DNA from: Pediococcus ethanolidurans
GTDB lineage: Bacteria > Bacillota > Bacilli > Lactobacillales > Lactobacillaceae
DNA length: 64,000 nt
NCBI RefSeq assembly: GCF_001437405.1
Contig: NZ_JQBY01000001.1
Span: 123,417 to 187,416 of the forward strand
Direction of reading: 5' to 3'
The translations under genes were made by a program, and so were the position numbers. This document shows, one piece after another, positions 36,286-44,919 of this stretch; position 1 is the first letter of the stretch; the number at the start of each line of letters is the position of its first letter. The notes under the pieces are model-generated. The model searched no databases. It was not told where the DNA came from and was given only the letters and a program-made list of their open reading frames with translations.

Positions 36286-37497
36286 TTAAAGACTTTTATC
36301 TAGTTTTTGAGCTTTTAGTAGAACTAAGAACAAGCCTAATCCGCCTAGTTCACTCACAAAAATCAAAATTGCCATTGGCGTATAACTTTTAGCACCTAAA
36401 GCACCTGCAAGCGGTGAAAAAATACCGCCAACAATGTTCATTAGTAAGCCTAGAACAGCAGAAGCACTGCCGGCATTTTTGTCTTGGCTGTTCATTGCAA
36501 TTGAAGTTGCAATTGTATTAACTACACCAATACAAATGACAATTAAGAAAAGGGGCACGGCAACTAACATCATATTTGGCGTTGTCAATGTACTGCCTAA
36601 CATAATAACAGCTGATAAGGCTCCCAAAACTAGAGCACTTCCAAGCACCTGAAAGTTAGTTAGTTTAGCTGTTAAATAGGCCGGAATATTATTACCAATG
36701 ATAATGCCTAACCCATTCAACGCATAGAGTAAACTAAATTGTTGTGCTGATAAATGGAAGAAATTTTGAAATACAAAAGATGATGCCGCAATATAACTAA
36801 ACAAGGCTCCGAATACTAGTCCCTGAATTAAGGCAATCAACATAAAGTCACGCTTAGTGAACATGGTTCCCATTGAAACGAAACCTTGAAAAATACTCTC
36901 GGTACTTCTTAATTTTGGTGGTAAACTTTCCTTCAATGTAAGCTGAATACCAATTACAACCAAAATACCGATTACTGCTAATAAACCAAAAATTCCACGC
37001 CACGTCATGAAGTTCAGTAGAAATCCACCAATAATCGGTGAAATTATTGGAAACACACCGTTTACACCCATTAAAAGAGCAAAGAACTTAGTTAGTTCTT
37101 TCCCTGAGAATAAGTCACGGGCCACAGCTCTGGAAAGCACCTGTCCGGCCGATCCTGCTAATCCTTGAATGAAACGAAGAATTAAGAAAAGTACGATAGA
37201 ATGAACGATCATAATTAAAACTGAAGTTAAAGCAAAGATGGCAAAGCCAATTGATAATGGCATTCTTCGCCCAAAATGATCACTCAGTGGTCCTACAATT
37301 AATTGACCAACCGCAAGTCCAATCAAACAAAAAGTAATACTCATCTGAATCACTGAAGTTTGTGTATGAAAGGTAGTTTGCATTGTTGGCAATGCAGGTA
37401 AATACATATCTAAAGATAAAGGACCGGTGGCACTGATCAAGCCAAGAAAAAAGGTTAACCAGAGTTTCCGATCCTTAGAAATTTGTTTATTTTTCAC
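36286..37497 (-). CDS. MFS multidrug exporter, Bcr/CflA type
   Basis: Twelve-helix proton antiporter, 403 aa. Typical segments: TGPLSLDMYLPALPTMQ at the first helix, the loop motif GPLSDHFGRRMPL, and RFIQGLAGSAGQVLSRAVARDLF. The gene is monocistronic. The family includes bicyclomycin, chloramphenicol and sulfonamide exporters; the substrate cannot be told. Confidence 0.9.
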   Translation of the reverse strand: MKNKQISKDRKLWLTFFLGLISATGPLSLDMYLPALPTMQTTFHTQTSVIQMSITFCLIGLAVGQLIVGPLSDHFGRRMPLSIGFAIFALTSVLIMIVHSIVLFLILRFIQGLAGSAGQVLSRAVARDLFSGKELTKFFALLMGVNGVFPIISPIIGGFLLNFMTWRGIFGLLAVIGILVVIGIQLTLKESLPPKLRSTESIFQGFVSMGTMFTKRDFMLIALIQGLVFGALFSYIAASSFVFQNFFHLSAQQFSLLYALNGLGIIIGNNIPAYLTAKLTNFQVLGSALVLGALSAVIMLGSTLTTPNMMLVAVPLFLIVICIGVVNTIATSIAMNSQDKNAGSASAVLGLLMNIVGGIFSPLAGALGAKSYTPMAILIFVSELGGLGLFLVLLKAQKLDKSL

Positions 37498-37563
37498 GGA
37501 TACACCCTCTGCTCTAAAATAGCTTCAAAACATAGTGTACCGAATTACAACACAAAAACCAAC

Positions 37564-38457
37564 TTAGTTTGGTAACTTACCATCTTTCCACCAAAGTTTA
37601 ACTAATGCTTGTGTGCCATCATTACCTAATTTCTTTTCATCAACTAACCGTGCATACAAATTGCGAGCCGCATCCGTTGCTGGCAAATTCAAGTGCATTT
37701 TGTCGGCCTCGTTTAATGCAATGCGTAAATCTTTCAAAAAGTGTTTAGCGAAGAAACCGGGAGTATAGTCATCTTTTAAGATTCGTGGTGCATAATTCTC
37801 CATGCTCCAATTATCAGCACCGCCACTTTCCAACGTTTGAAGAACCTTTGGTAAATCAAGCCCAGCTGCTTGCGCATAAACTAACATTTCACTCATTCCT
37901 GTCATTGTTCCAGCAATCATGATTTGATTAGCCATCTTAGCGTGCTGTCCAGAACCGGCTGTTCCAAAGTAATTAACCTGTTGACCAATGACATCAAAGA
38001 TTGGTTGCAATTCCTTATAGGCTGTTTCATTGCCACCCACCATGATTGTAAGTGTTCCCTTTTCAGCACCAATATCACCACCAGAAACTGGTGCATCTAA
38101 AACTTCAATTTCATGTGCTTGACCATAATCACCTATTTTTTTAGCAAGCGTAGGTGTGCTAGTTGTCATATCAACAACCGTTTGACCTGCTTTAGTACCG
38201 GCAAAAATACCATTATCACCAAAGTAAACTTCCTCTACATCCTGAGGAAACCCAACCATTGTAAAGACAATATCACTGGCTTGGGTGACTTGTTTAGGCG
38301 ACTCCACCCAAGTTGCACCAGCTTTTACTACTGGATCAGCATGCGCTTTAGTTCGATTAAACACCGTCACACCATAGCCGGCTTTCAACATATTTTTAAT
38401 AATTCCAGTACCCATAACACCTGTGCCAATAAAACCAATTTTTTTCAAATTTGCCAT
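37564..38457 (-). CDS. 3-hydroxyisobutyrate dehydrogenase-family NAD(P) oxidoreductase
   Basis: Oxidises or reduces a beta-hydroxy acid (3-hydroxyisobutyrate, tartronate semialdehyde or similar). 297 aa: dinucleotide motif IGFIGTGVMGTGI (residues 7-19), substrate motif DAPVSGGDIGAEKGTL, catalytic Lys in GSGQHAKMANQ. It is monocistronic; the physiological substrate is not indicated by neighbours. Confidence 0.88.
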   Translation of the reverse strand: MANLKKIGFIGTGVMGTGIIKNMLKAGYGVTVFNRTKAHADPVVKAGATWVESPKQVTQASDIVFTMVGFPQDVEEVYFGDNGIFAGTKAGQTVVDMTTSTPTLAKKIGDYGQAHEIEVLDAPVSGGDIGAEKGTLTIMVGGNETAYKELQPIFDVIGQQVNYFGTAGSGQHAKMANQIMIAGTMTGMSEMLVYAQAAGLDLPKVLQTLESGGADNWSMENYAPRILKDDYTPGFFAKHFLKDLRIALNEADKMHLNLPATDAARNLYARLVDEKKLGNDGTQALVKLWWKDGKLPN

Positions 38458-38590
38458 CTCCTAACTTTCACACACACATCATACCCATTCTTTTGCAGAA
38501 ATTACACAATTTAGATCTGCTAAAATAAATTCTTAAGCATTATTTCTGGTATGATAGACCATAAGATCTTTACTTGGAGGAATACAAGCC

Positions 38591-39055
38591 ATGCCACAAC
38601 ATTTACCAGAAAAAACCATTTTAACTAACCTAGTCATGGTAGAAAATTCAGATACCAAAGAAGTTTTACTGGAAAATAGACGCAATAAAAATTGGGCTGG
38701 GATTACTTTCCCAGGTGGCCATGTGAATTCTGGTGAATCTTTCGTTGAGTCCGCAATTCGCGAAGTTTATGAAGAGAGCCATCTCCAAATTGAAAATCCT
38801 CAATTAATTGGTGTCAAACAATTTATGTATCAAGAACACGTGCGTTACATTGTTTTCTTATTCCGAACCAATCAGTTTAAAGGCACACTACAAAGTTCAC
38901 GTGAGGGCGATGTGTTTTGGGAAAATCCTTACCAAGTAAAGCAATCACAAGCAGTTGACGATTTTTTTGATCTTCTTCAGATTTTTAAAAGTTATGACGT
39001 TTCAGAACTCTATTACCAAGATTATGAAGGTCAATCCATTAAACGCGTTGAATAA
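38591..39055 (+). CDS. NUDIX hydrolase (8-oxo-dGTP diphosphatase-like)
   Basis: Hydrolyses nucleoside diphosphate derivatives. 154 aa with a full Nudix box: GGHVNSGESFVESAIREVYEES. The box is given as its 22-residue span's key residues Gly, Glu, REVYEE at 42-63. GGAGG precedes the ATG. It may sanitise oxidised nucleotides; MutY, the partner repair step, is encoded elsewhere in the window. Confidence 0.87.
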   Translation: MPQHLPEKTILTNLVMVENSDTKEVLLENRRNKNWAGITFPGGHVNSGESFVESAIREVYEESHLQIENPQLIGVKQFMYQEHVRYIVFLFRTNQFKGTLQSSREGDVFWENPYQVKQSQAVDDFFDLLQIFKSYDVSELYYQDYEGQSIKRVE

Positions 39056-39077
39056 TCAAGTTAGTTAAACTTAGCCA

Positions 39078-39174
39078 TTTTAGAAGAGTGCTGAATCAAT
39101 ATAGTTAAGATCCTTTATAAATTAAATAACAAACTTTATCAGGTTTTAGAAGAGTGTCGAATCAATATAGTTAA
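39078..39174 (+). repeat. Two 31-bp direct repeats, 66 bp apart
   Basis: TTTTAGAAGAGTG(CT/TC)GAATCAATATAGTTAA occurs at 39078-39108 and 39144-39174 with two mismatches; weaker similarity continues upstream of each. They lie between the NUDIX and methyltransferase genes. They may be a duplicated promoter or regulator site. Confidence 0.7.
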
Positions 39175-39203
39175 ACGTTTCTCAAAAATAGAAAGGAAAC
39201 ACC

Positions 39204-40646
39204 ATGTACAACAAACAAAATCATAATTTGCATTATCAAAAGAATTCTCATCAATCTAGACCACAACATGAAACTGTTCAATCAACCATTCCGATTGGTC
39301 AGCGGATTCCATTAACCATCAAGCGTTTAGGAATTAATGGCGAGGGCATCGGTTACTTTAAACATACTATTTGTTTTGTAAAGGGTGCCCTTCCTGATGA
39401 AGTAGTTACAGCAACGGTTACTGAAATTCATCCCCGTTACATGATCGCTAAGCTTCATACTATTCGGAAAAAGAGTCCTAATCGAGTTGAGCCTCGCGAC
39501 CCATTTGCGGATGAAGTTGGTGGCTTTGAATTGGAACACTTATCCTACCCAGCACAATTAGAGTTTAAACAAGATGTTGTTCGTCAGGCTTTAGAAAAGT
39601 ATCGTCCATCTGGTTATAAATATTACAAGCTTTTACCTACAATTGGCATGGATAATCCGTATGAATATCGAAATAAAGCTCAATTTCAAGTTCGTGTTTT
39701 AAATGGCAAAGTTGCTGCTGGGCTGTATAAAGAGAACAGTCATGACCTAGTTGATCTACCTACTTGCAGTGTTCAACATCCACTAACCATGAAAGTTATG
39801 CGTCGTGTTGTTGAATTGCTAGAAACTTATCAAGTTCCAATTTACGATGAGGAACAGGGATCTGGAATTGTTAAAACCATTGTTGTACGTGTTGCTGTTG
39901 CAACAAATGAAGTTCAATTAGTTTTTATTACTAACTCCACTAAATTGCCACATAAACGAGAGTTAATTGCTGAACTTCAAAAGCAATTTCCAGAAATTGT
40001 TTCCTACATGCAAAATGTTAATAAAGGAAAAACTTCGCTTGTTTGGGGTGATGACACAACTTTATTGGCCGGAAAAACTTTTATTCAAGATAAACTAGAA
40101 GACTTGACCTTCAATTTATCTGCACGTGCTTTTTACCAATTAAATCCATACCAAACTGCTAAACTATATGATGAAGCTCGTAAAGCATTGGCGCTTTCTC
40201 CAAATGATAATTTAGTTGATGCCTATTCTGGTGTAGGTACGATTGGCCTTTCTTTGGCTGCTCAAGCAAAGGAAGTCCGGGGAATGGATATTATTCCAGA
40301 ATCCATTGAAGATGCTAATGAGAATGCTAAATTAAACGGAATCACCAATGCTAAGTACCAAGTTGGTCGTGCAGAAGAAGTCTTACCGCAATGGATGGCA
40401 GAAGGCTTTCGTCCTGATGCTCTTGTAGTGGATCCACCACGCACTGGCTTAGATGATGTTTTAATTCAAACAATTTTAACTAGTAAACCTGAACGCTTTG
40501 TTTACATTTCATGTAATCCATCAACACTAGCTCGTGATTTAGCTCAGTTAACTAAGACTTATATTGTCGATTACATTCAATCAATCGATATGTTCCCTCA
40601 AACTGCTCGTTGTGAAGCTGTTGTGAAATTTACCCGCCGTCATTAA
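39204..40646 (+). CDS. 23S rRNA (uracil-5-)-methyltransferase, RumA/RlmCD family
   Basis: SAM-dependent enzyme that makes 5-methyluridine in 23S rRNA. 480 aa: N-terminal basic tail, TRAM domain (residues 30-90, KRLGINGEGIGYFK), methyltransferase domain with LVDAYSGVGTIGLSLA, VVDPPRTGLD and the catalytic Cys in YISCNPSTLARDL. Fe-S cysteines typical of E. coli RlmD are not apparent in the segment after the TRAM domain, as in many Gram-positive members. AAAGGA precedes the ATG. Its end overlaps the convergent YolD-like gene by 4 nt. Confidence 0.9.
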   Translation: MYNKQNHNLHYQKNSHQSRPQHETVQSTIPIGQRIPLTIKRLGINGEGIGYFKHTICFVKGALPDEVVTATVTEIHPRYMIAKLHTIRKKSPNRVEPRDPFADEVGGFELEHLSYPAQLEFKQDVVRQALEKYRPSGYKYYKLLPTIGMDNPYEYRNKAQFQVRVLNGKVAAGLYKENSHDLVDLPTCSVQHPLTMKVMRRVVELLETYQVPIYDEEQGSGIVKTIVVRVAVATNEVQLVFITNSTKLPHKRELIAELQKQFPEIVSYMQNVNKGKTSLVWGDDTTLLAGKTFIQDKLEDLTFNLSARAFYQLNPYQTAKLYDEARKALALSPNDNLVDAYSGVGTIGLSLAAQAKEVRGMDIIPESIEDANENAKLNGITNAKYQVGRAEEVLPQWMAEGFRPDALVVDPPRTGLDDVLIQTILTSKPERFVYISCNPSTLARDLAQLTKTYIVDYIQSIDMFPQTARCEAVVKFTRRH

Positions 40647-41050
40647 TTGAAATTTCGCCAATCGACCGATACCTCTGGTCTATGCACATTGCGAATTTCT
40701 TCAAGTGATACTGCTGTTAATTGACCTTCAACATTGGAAAAAATAATCTTTTGATCGTGAAAACCAGCCACTTGACCTGTCAGTGAGCTCAATGTTTCAC
40801 CATCATGTAATAACTTTAATTGAACATGAACAACCTGTTTATGTAGCCAAGCCTGTTTTAAGGTTTGGCTATTTTTTTCGAGTGTTTGTTCTGGAAGCCA
40901 CTTTTCTGGAATCTTATCATGTTTCATTTTTTTAATCGCACTCGTATGATCGGATAGAAAAAAGCCGCCCCATTTTAGCATTCCTCGATCATGATAGTCA
41001 TTCTTAAAAAACTGTTCGATAACTGACTCATCAACACGTTTAATAATCAT
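40643..41050 (-). CDS. YolD-like family protein
   Basis: 135 aa from ATG 41050, with AAGGG 8 nt upstream; the frame is open to 41104 but lacks a site. The segment DYHDRGMLKWGGFFLSDHTSAI is the YolD core. YolD proteins accompany UvrX-type Y-family polymerases and are thought to act like UmuD-type partners. It is the last gene of the SOS cassette, 4 nt from the middle gene. Confidence 0.85.
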   Translation of the reverse strand: MIIKRVDESVIEQFFKNDYHDRGMLKWGGFFLSDHTSAIKKMKHDKIPEKWLPEQTLEKNSQTLKQAWLHKQVVHVQLKLLHDGETLSSLTGQVAGFHDQKIIFSNVEGQLTAVSLEEIRNVHRPEVSVDWRNFN

Positions 41051-41054
41051 AAAC

Positions 41055-41372
41055 TCATCCCTTTGCAATTCTAGTTTGTGCTTGTGGCCAAATAAGTCCT
41101 TCAAATCCTTTAAATTGCATTGTAATTTGTGTTTGTTGTCGCAAAGCGTTAATAACCGCTTCTAAATAAGTTAACTCATAATTATCTAGAGTATGCAATG
41201 GAATTGATTTTTCACGTCGATCTTTAGGCTTGATTTCTAAGAAAAAATTATAGACTTCATCGAAACGATCTCGCACAATTAACATTTGATAAATCGTCCG
41301 TGAGTGCCGTGAAAAATCTTTTTCCAATCGTTCTAAAATTAATTTTGCTGCTTGTTCGCTTGTCTCAATCAA
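41055..41372 (-). CDS. Hypothetical protein of the UvrX-YolD cassette
   Basis: 105 aa, function unknown, predicted mostly helical (ETSEQAAKLILERLEKDF, NYELTYLEAVINALRQQ). GGAGG lies 8 nt before TTG 41372, which I take as the start; it overlaps the polymerase stop by 8 nt. Its fixed place between the polymerase and the YolD-like gene suggests a role in SOS translesion synthesis. Confidence 0.7.
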   Translation of the reverse strand: MIETSEQAAKLILERLEKDFSRHSRTIYQMLIVRDRFDEVYNFFLEIKPKDRREKSIPLHTLDNYELTYLEAVINALRQQTQITMQFKGFEGLIWPQAQTRIAKG

Positions 41373-42663
41373 AACTATTACCTCCATTATGACCACCAAC
41401 TAAGGATGCCCGTTCCAACATTGTGGCCCCATGCAACAGACTACTTGCCGGAACTAATGCTGTATTACCAAATTGATCATGAATTTTATCTAGTACTCGA
41501 ATCATCAAATTTTGTTTAATTTGAGCATGCGGATCCTTAAATAAATTTAGTTGTAATCCGTCATTTGCTGATAGGTGTGAAAGGCCAACAGCAATATTAC
41601 GAACTCCTTCTCCACTCCAGGTCTTTCGAAATAAATACAATAAATACTGGTTAACTTGGTCTGGACTGTCCGTCGCATCTATCCGCATTGAGTGTGCAAA
41701 TCCGCTTCGGCCGTCTCCCTCAGCACTATCGTAAGAAAAACCAATCATTAAGCTTACACAGCCTGCTTGTTGTTGATGATGACGCATACGCGAAGTTACT
41801 TGATTCCCAATTTCTTTAATTACCGTTTCTATTTCTTGTTGTACCAAATAATCTCTTGCTAATACTTGTGAATTTCCCCAACTTTTATCATTTGGTGTGA
41901 TTAAATTCGATAAACGACTATGATCGATTCCCCAAGCCAGTGCTAACAACTGTGTACCAATAATGCCAAACTCAGCTTTTAATTCGTAAGGATTTGAGTG
42001 AGCTAATTCATTCATGCTATGGATACCAACCCGATTCAAATGAGCTGCAGTACGATGACCAATACTCCAAACTGATACCAAATCTGTAATTGGCCAAATC
42101 TTTTGTGGAAACGTCGCATAAGTTAGTTCACCAAGACGATCATCATCATGTTTGGCAAATAGATCTAATGCCAATTTTGCTTGCACAGGATTTTCTCCAA
42201 TGCCAACTGTCGTCCATAATCCTAGTTGATCATGTACTGCAGTTTGCATACGATGAGCAACTTCTAAAGGCGTTCTTCCAAAAAGACGCCAAGATTTGGT
42301 CATATCCAAAATCGATTCGTCAATTGAATAGGGATAACAATCCTCATCGGCTACAAACTGAGTAAAAATTTCATTAATCTGCAAATTTTTCTTTATATAA
42401 AGATTCATTCGAGGTGGCACAACTTTTAAACGTGGATCATCAGGTAGATCTCGACAACGAGAAACGTTTGAAATACCAAATAATTCTTTTGCTTTAGGTG
42501 AAGCAGCTAAAATGAGGCCACCGTTCGTATTCTCAGCCTCCGACATAACCACGATTACCGATGTTAGAGGATCATCGCCACGTGTCACCGATTCAACACT
42601 CGCATAAAACGACTTGTTGTCAATCATAAAAAACACACCATGAGGTTCATGATCGTAATTCAT
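41365..42663 (-). CDS. Y-family DNA polymerase (UvrX/UmuC type)
   Basis: Translesion polymerase, 432 aa from ATG 42663 with GAGGTGG 5 nt upstream. Palm motifs: FFMIDNKSFYASVE (first catalytic Asp) and YPYSIDESILDM (second Asp-Glu pair). A helix-hairpin-helix region (VWSIGHRTAAHLNRVGI) and the little-finger domain follow. Its promoter contains a LexA box, so damage induction is likely. It is first in a three-gene overlapping operon. Confidence 0.92.
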   Translation of the reverse strand: MNYDHEPHGVFFMIDNKSFYASVESVTRGDDPLTSVIVVMSEAENTNGGLILAASPKAKELFGISNVSRCRDLPDDPRLKVVPPRMNLYIKKNLQINEIFTQFVADEDCYPYSIDESILDMTKSWRLFGRTPLEVAHRMQTAVHDQLGLWTTVGIGENPVQAKLALDLFAKHDDDRLGELTYATFPQKIWPITDLVSVWSIGHRTAAHLNRVGIHSMNELAHSNPYELKAEFGIIGTQLLALAWGIDHSRLSNLITPNDKSWGNSQVLARDYLVQQEIETVIKEIGNQVTSRMRHHQQQAGCVSLMIGFSYDSAEGDGRSGFAHSMRIDATDSPDQVNQYLLYLFRKTWSGEGVRNIAVGLSHLSANDGLQLNLFKDPHAQIKQNLMIRVLDKIHDQFGNTALVPASSLLHGATMLERASLVGGHNGGNSFD

Positions 42664-42685
42664 TGCTACCACCTCTTTAAGTTTC

Positions 42686-42714
42686 ATTATACGAACATAT
42701 GTTCTCAAATGCAA
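42686..42714 (-). promoter_or_regulatory. SOS promoter with LexA (DinR) box in the spacer
   Basis: Minus strand: -35 TTGCAT (42714-42709), 17-bp spacer, -10 TATAAT (42691-42686). The spacer contains AGAACATATGTTCG (42705-42692), which matches 13 of 14 positions of the Gram-positive LexA consensus CGAACRNRYGTTYG. LexA there would block polymerase directly. Confidence 0.88.
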
Positions 42715-42729
42715 CCTATTTTCTTGTAA

Positions 42730-42770
42730 AAAATAGAACTGAGAAAATTAAGTTACTTTTCTCAGCTCTG
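42730..42770 (-). terminator. Terminator upstream of the polymerase operon
   Basis: Minus strand: GAGCTGAGAAAA pairs with TTTTCTCAGTTC, followed by ATTTTTTA. It insulates the SOS promoter from transcription of the ABC genes. Confidence 0.8.
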
Positions 42771-42830
42771 TTCTTTGGTATTATTGAGTTTTTAAAATAA
42801 ACTAACTTACAGTTCTGTTGGTTCTATGAT

Positions 42831-43019
42831 TTATTGCCGAAACGTGCCAAAAAGAGTAACTTCCTCCGCTGCCAGTTCTTGCGGTGTAGGTTGCGGCCAC
42901 AAGAATGGTCATCGTGTGGAACATTTAAGATTATTAACGCTTTTTGTTAATAATTATCCTTTGTGTGGAGTAGTTAGCCCAAAGTCCCCAACGATCCAAA
43001 AGCGAATTGCCGTCCTTCT
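42831..43019. repeat. Modular structured repeat, unit C1 (3' side truncated)
   Basis: TTATTGCCGAAACGTG, an arm CAAAAAGAGTAACTTCC, then module M (42869-42973) with hairpin arms GATTATTAAC/GTTAATAATT. Relative to units A and B the stem keeps pairing although bases differ. The right arm is missing, and unit C2 follows directly. Confidence 0.75.
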
Positions 43020-43150
43020 TTATTGCCGAAATGTGTAAAAAAGAGCAGCTTCTTCCGTTTAGCCCGATTCTCCCAATGATTCCAAAAGCGAATCATTGGG
43101 AGAATCACGCTAATACTCGGAAGCTAAACGCTCTTTTTTACACTCTTGTT
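43020..43150. repeat. Modular structured repeat, unit C2 (short form without module M)
   Basis: Outer arms GTGTAAAAAAGAGC (43033-43046) and GCTCTTTTTTACAC (43130-43143) pair perfectly. Inside is one 17-bp perfect hairpin (43066-43082 with 43090-43106, arm start GATTCTCCCAATG). The module M found in A, B and C1 is absent. It ends at the stop codon of the ABC gene. Confidence 0.78.
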
Positions 43151-44919
43151 TAGTCAAACACAAACTGATTATGATACAACTCAGCATAAAAGCCCTTTTC
43201 ATCCAGCAATTGCTCGTGACTTCCCTCTTCAATCACCTTGCCATCCTTCAAAACCACAATCTTATTCGCATTCAATATAGTCTTCAAACGATGCGCAATC
43301 ACAAAACTCGTTCTTCCCTGAATCACATTATCCATCGCCTTTTGAATCTTCGCTTCCGTCACCGTATCCACATTCGACGTCGCCTCATCCAAAATCAACA
43401 AAGTCGGATTCGTCAAAATCGTCCTCGCAATACTAATCAACTGTTTTTGTCCCGTCGAAAACACCGAATTCTCATCAGAAACCTTTGTTTCATAACCCTT
43501 TTCAAGTCCCATAATAAAATCATGAATATCCGCCTGCTTAGCTGCCGCATACACCTCTTCATCCGTTGCATCCGGTTTTCCAAAACTAATATTATCCCGA
43601 ATCGTTCCCGAAAAGATCACACTATCCTGCAGCACAATTCCAACATGATCACGCAAACTCTTCAAATCAATATCACGAACATCCACCCCATCAAAGGTCA
43701 CCGAACCCTCATTAACATCGTAGAAACGGTTTAACAAGTTCATAATAGTCGTCTTACCTGATCCCGTTGGACCAACCAACGCCACCATATGCCCCTTTTC
43801 AACATTCATTGAAACATCATGCAGAATTTCTTTACCTTCATTATATCCAAAGCGAACATGATTTAATTCAACACCATGCTCCAATCCAGAAAGTTTTTTG
43901 CCATCTTCTGGATTAATCTCATCAGGTTCTTCAAAAGTTTCGTTAAGCCGCTTAGCACCCGTAATTGCCACCTGAAACATACTATAGAGCGATGAAATTT
44001 GAGAAATTGGTTGGTAAAACTGTTGTGAGTACTGAACAAAAACTACAACTAGTCCCAAAGCAGTCGTCCGTGCCATATCACCATTTAACGCTAACCAACC
44101 ACCAAAGAAGATCACAATCGCCGTATTAACCAAAGACAAACCATTCATGACTGGAAAAAGCATCCCTGAATAAACTTGTCCTTTAAACGTTGCTTTTCGA
44201 ACCTTTTCATTATGTGGTAAAAAACCATTAATTGCTTCGTCCTGCAAACCATTAGTGATCACAATTTTTTGACCACTAATTTGTTCATTGATATAGCCAT
44301 TTAACTTTCCAACTTCATCTTGTTGAATATCCACGTATTTACGCGTCTTAGAAATTAAGATAACCGCAAGAATAATAGCAACTGGTGTTGACGCAATTGT
44401 TACCCAGGCCAACGAAACATTCTCATGAAACATCATAATAATGATTCCAATCATCATGGCAATATTCATTAAAATTTCACCCAGTGCTTGATTCAACGCA
44501 TTGGAAATATTATCTAAATCACTGGTAAAACGGCTCAGAATATCTCCATCTTGATGTGAGTCAAAAAACTTAATTGTCATTCGTTGTAGTTTGCCAAATA
44601 ATCCTCGGCGCATTCGATTAGTGGAATTTCCAGAAATATAAGTGACAACAATACTTGAAATAAACATGCCAACAACTGTCAATACGTAGAAAAGAAGGAG
44701 CATCCAAATAGCGCTCATAAATGAACCCTTATCGCTCACTCCCCGAGTCAAACCAATCACATAATTAGCAAGCTCAGTAATTGCCTTACCCATATAAACT
44801 GGCGCTTTAACCTGAAAATAAGTGGATGCAATAATTGCTAAAATGGTTACTGTAAACCCAATTTTATAGCGTTTCATATAGTGATAAAAAAACTTAATTG
44901 CTTTTCCCATTTCACCCAT
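43150..44919 (-). CDS. ABC exporter half-transporter, subunit 2 (heterodimeric multidrug type)
   Basis: 589 aa: six membrane helices, then an ATPase with Walker [11 protein letters not shown], signature-like [16 protein letters not shown] and Walker [13 protein letters not shown]. The signature reads STGQK instead of SGGQ, while the Walker B is followed by Glu, typical of one subunit of asymmetric pairs like LmrCD. GGAGG precedes the ATG, which directly follows the stop of subunit 1. Confidence 0.9.
   Translation of the reverse strand: MGEMGKAIKFFYHYMKRYKIGFTVTILAIIASTYFQVKAPVYMGKAITELANYVIGLTRGVSDKGSFMSAIWMLLLFYVLTVVGMFISSIVVTYISGNSTNRMRRGLFGKLQRMTIKFFDSHQDGDILSRFTSDLDNISNALNQALGEILMNIAMMIGIIIMMFHENVSLAWVTIASTPVAIILAVILISKTRKYVDIQQDEVGKLNGYINEQISGQKIVITNGLQDEAINGFLPHNEKVRKATFKGQVYSGMLFPVMNGLSLVNTAIVIFFGGWLALNGDMARTTALGLVVVFVQYSQQFYQPISQISSLYSMFQVAITGAKRLNETFEEPDEINPEDGKKLSGLEHGVELNHVRFGYNEGKEILHDVSMNVEKGHMVALVGPTGSGKTTIMNLLNRFYDVNEGSVTFDGVDVRDIDLKSLRDHVGIVLQDSVIFSGTIRDNISFGKPDATDEEVYAAAKQADIHDFIMGLEKGYETKVSDENSVFSTGQKQLISIARTILTNPTLLILDEATSNVDTVTEAKIQKAMDNVIQGRTSFVIAHRLKTILNANKIVVLKDGKVIEEGSHEQLLDEKGFYAELYHNQFVFD

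Noticed and set aside
39078..39174. Start of a CRISPR array
   Set aside because: Only two imperfect copies, no palindromic repeat, no further units and no cas genes.
42826..43038. 70-aa plus-strand ORF over repeat unit C1
   Set aside because: Same reason: covers the structured module, no conserved protein.
43171..43734. 187-aa plus-strand ORF inside the ABC gene
   Set aside because: Antisense shadow with biased composition (Arg, Ile, His) and no ribosome site.
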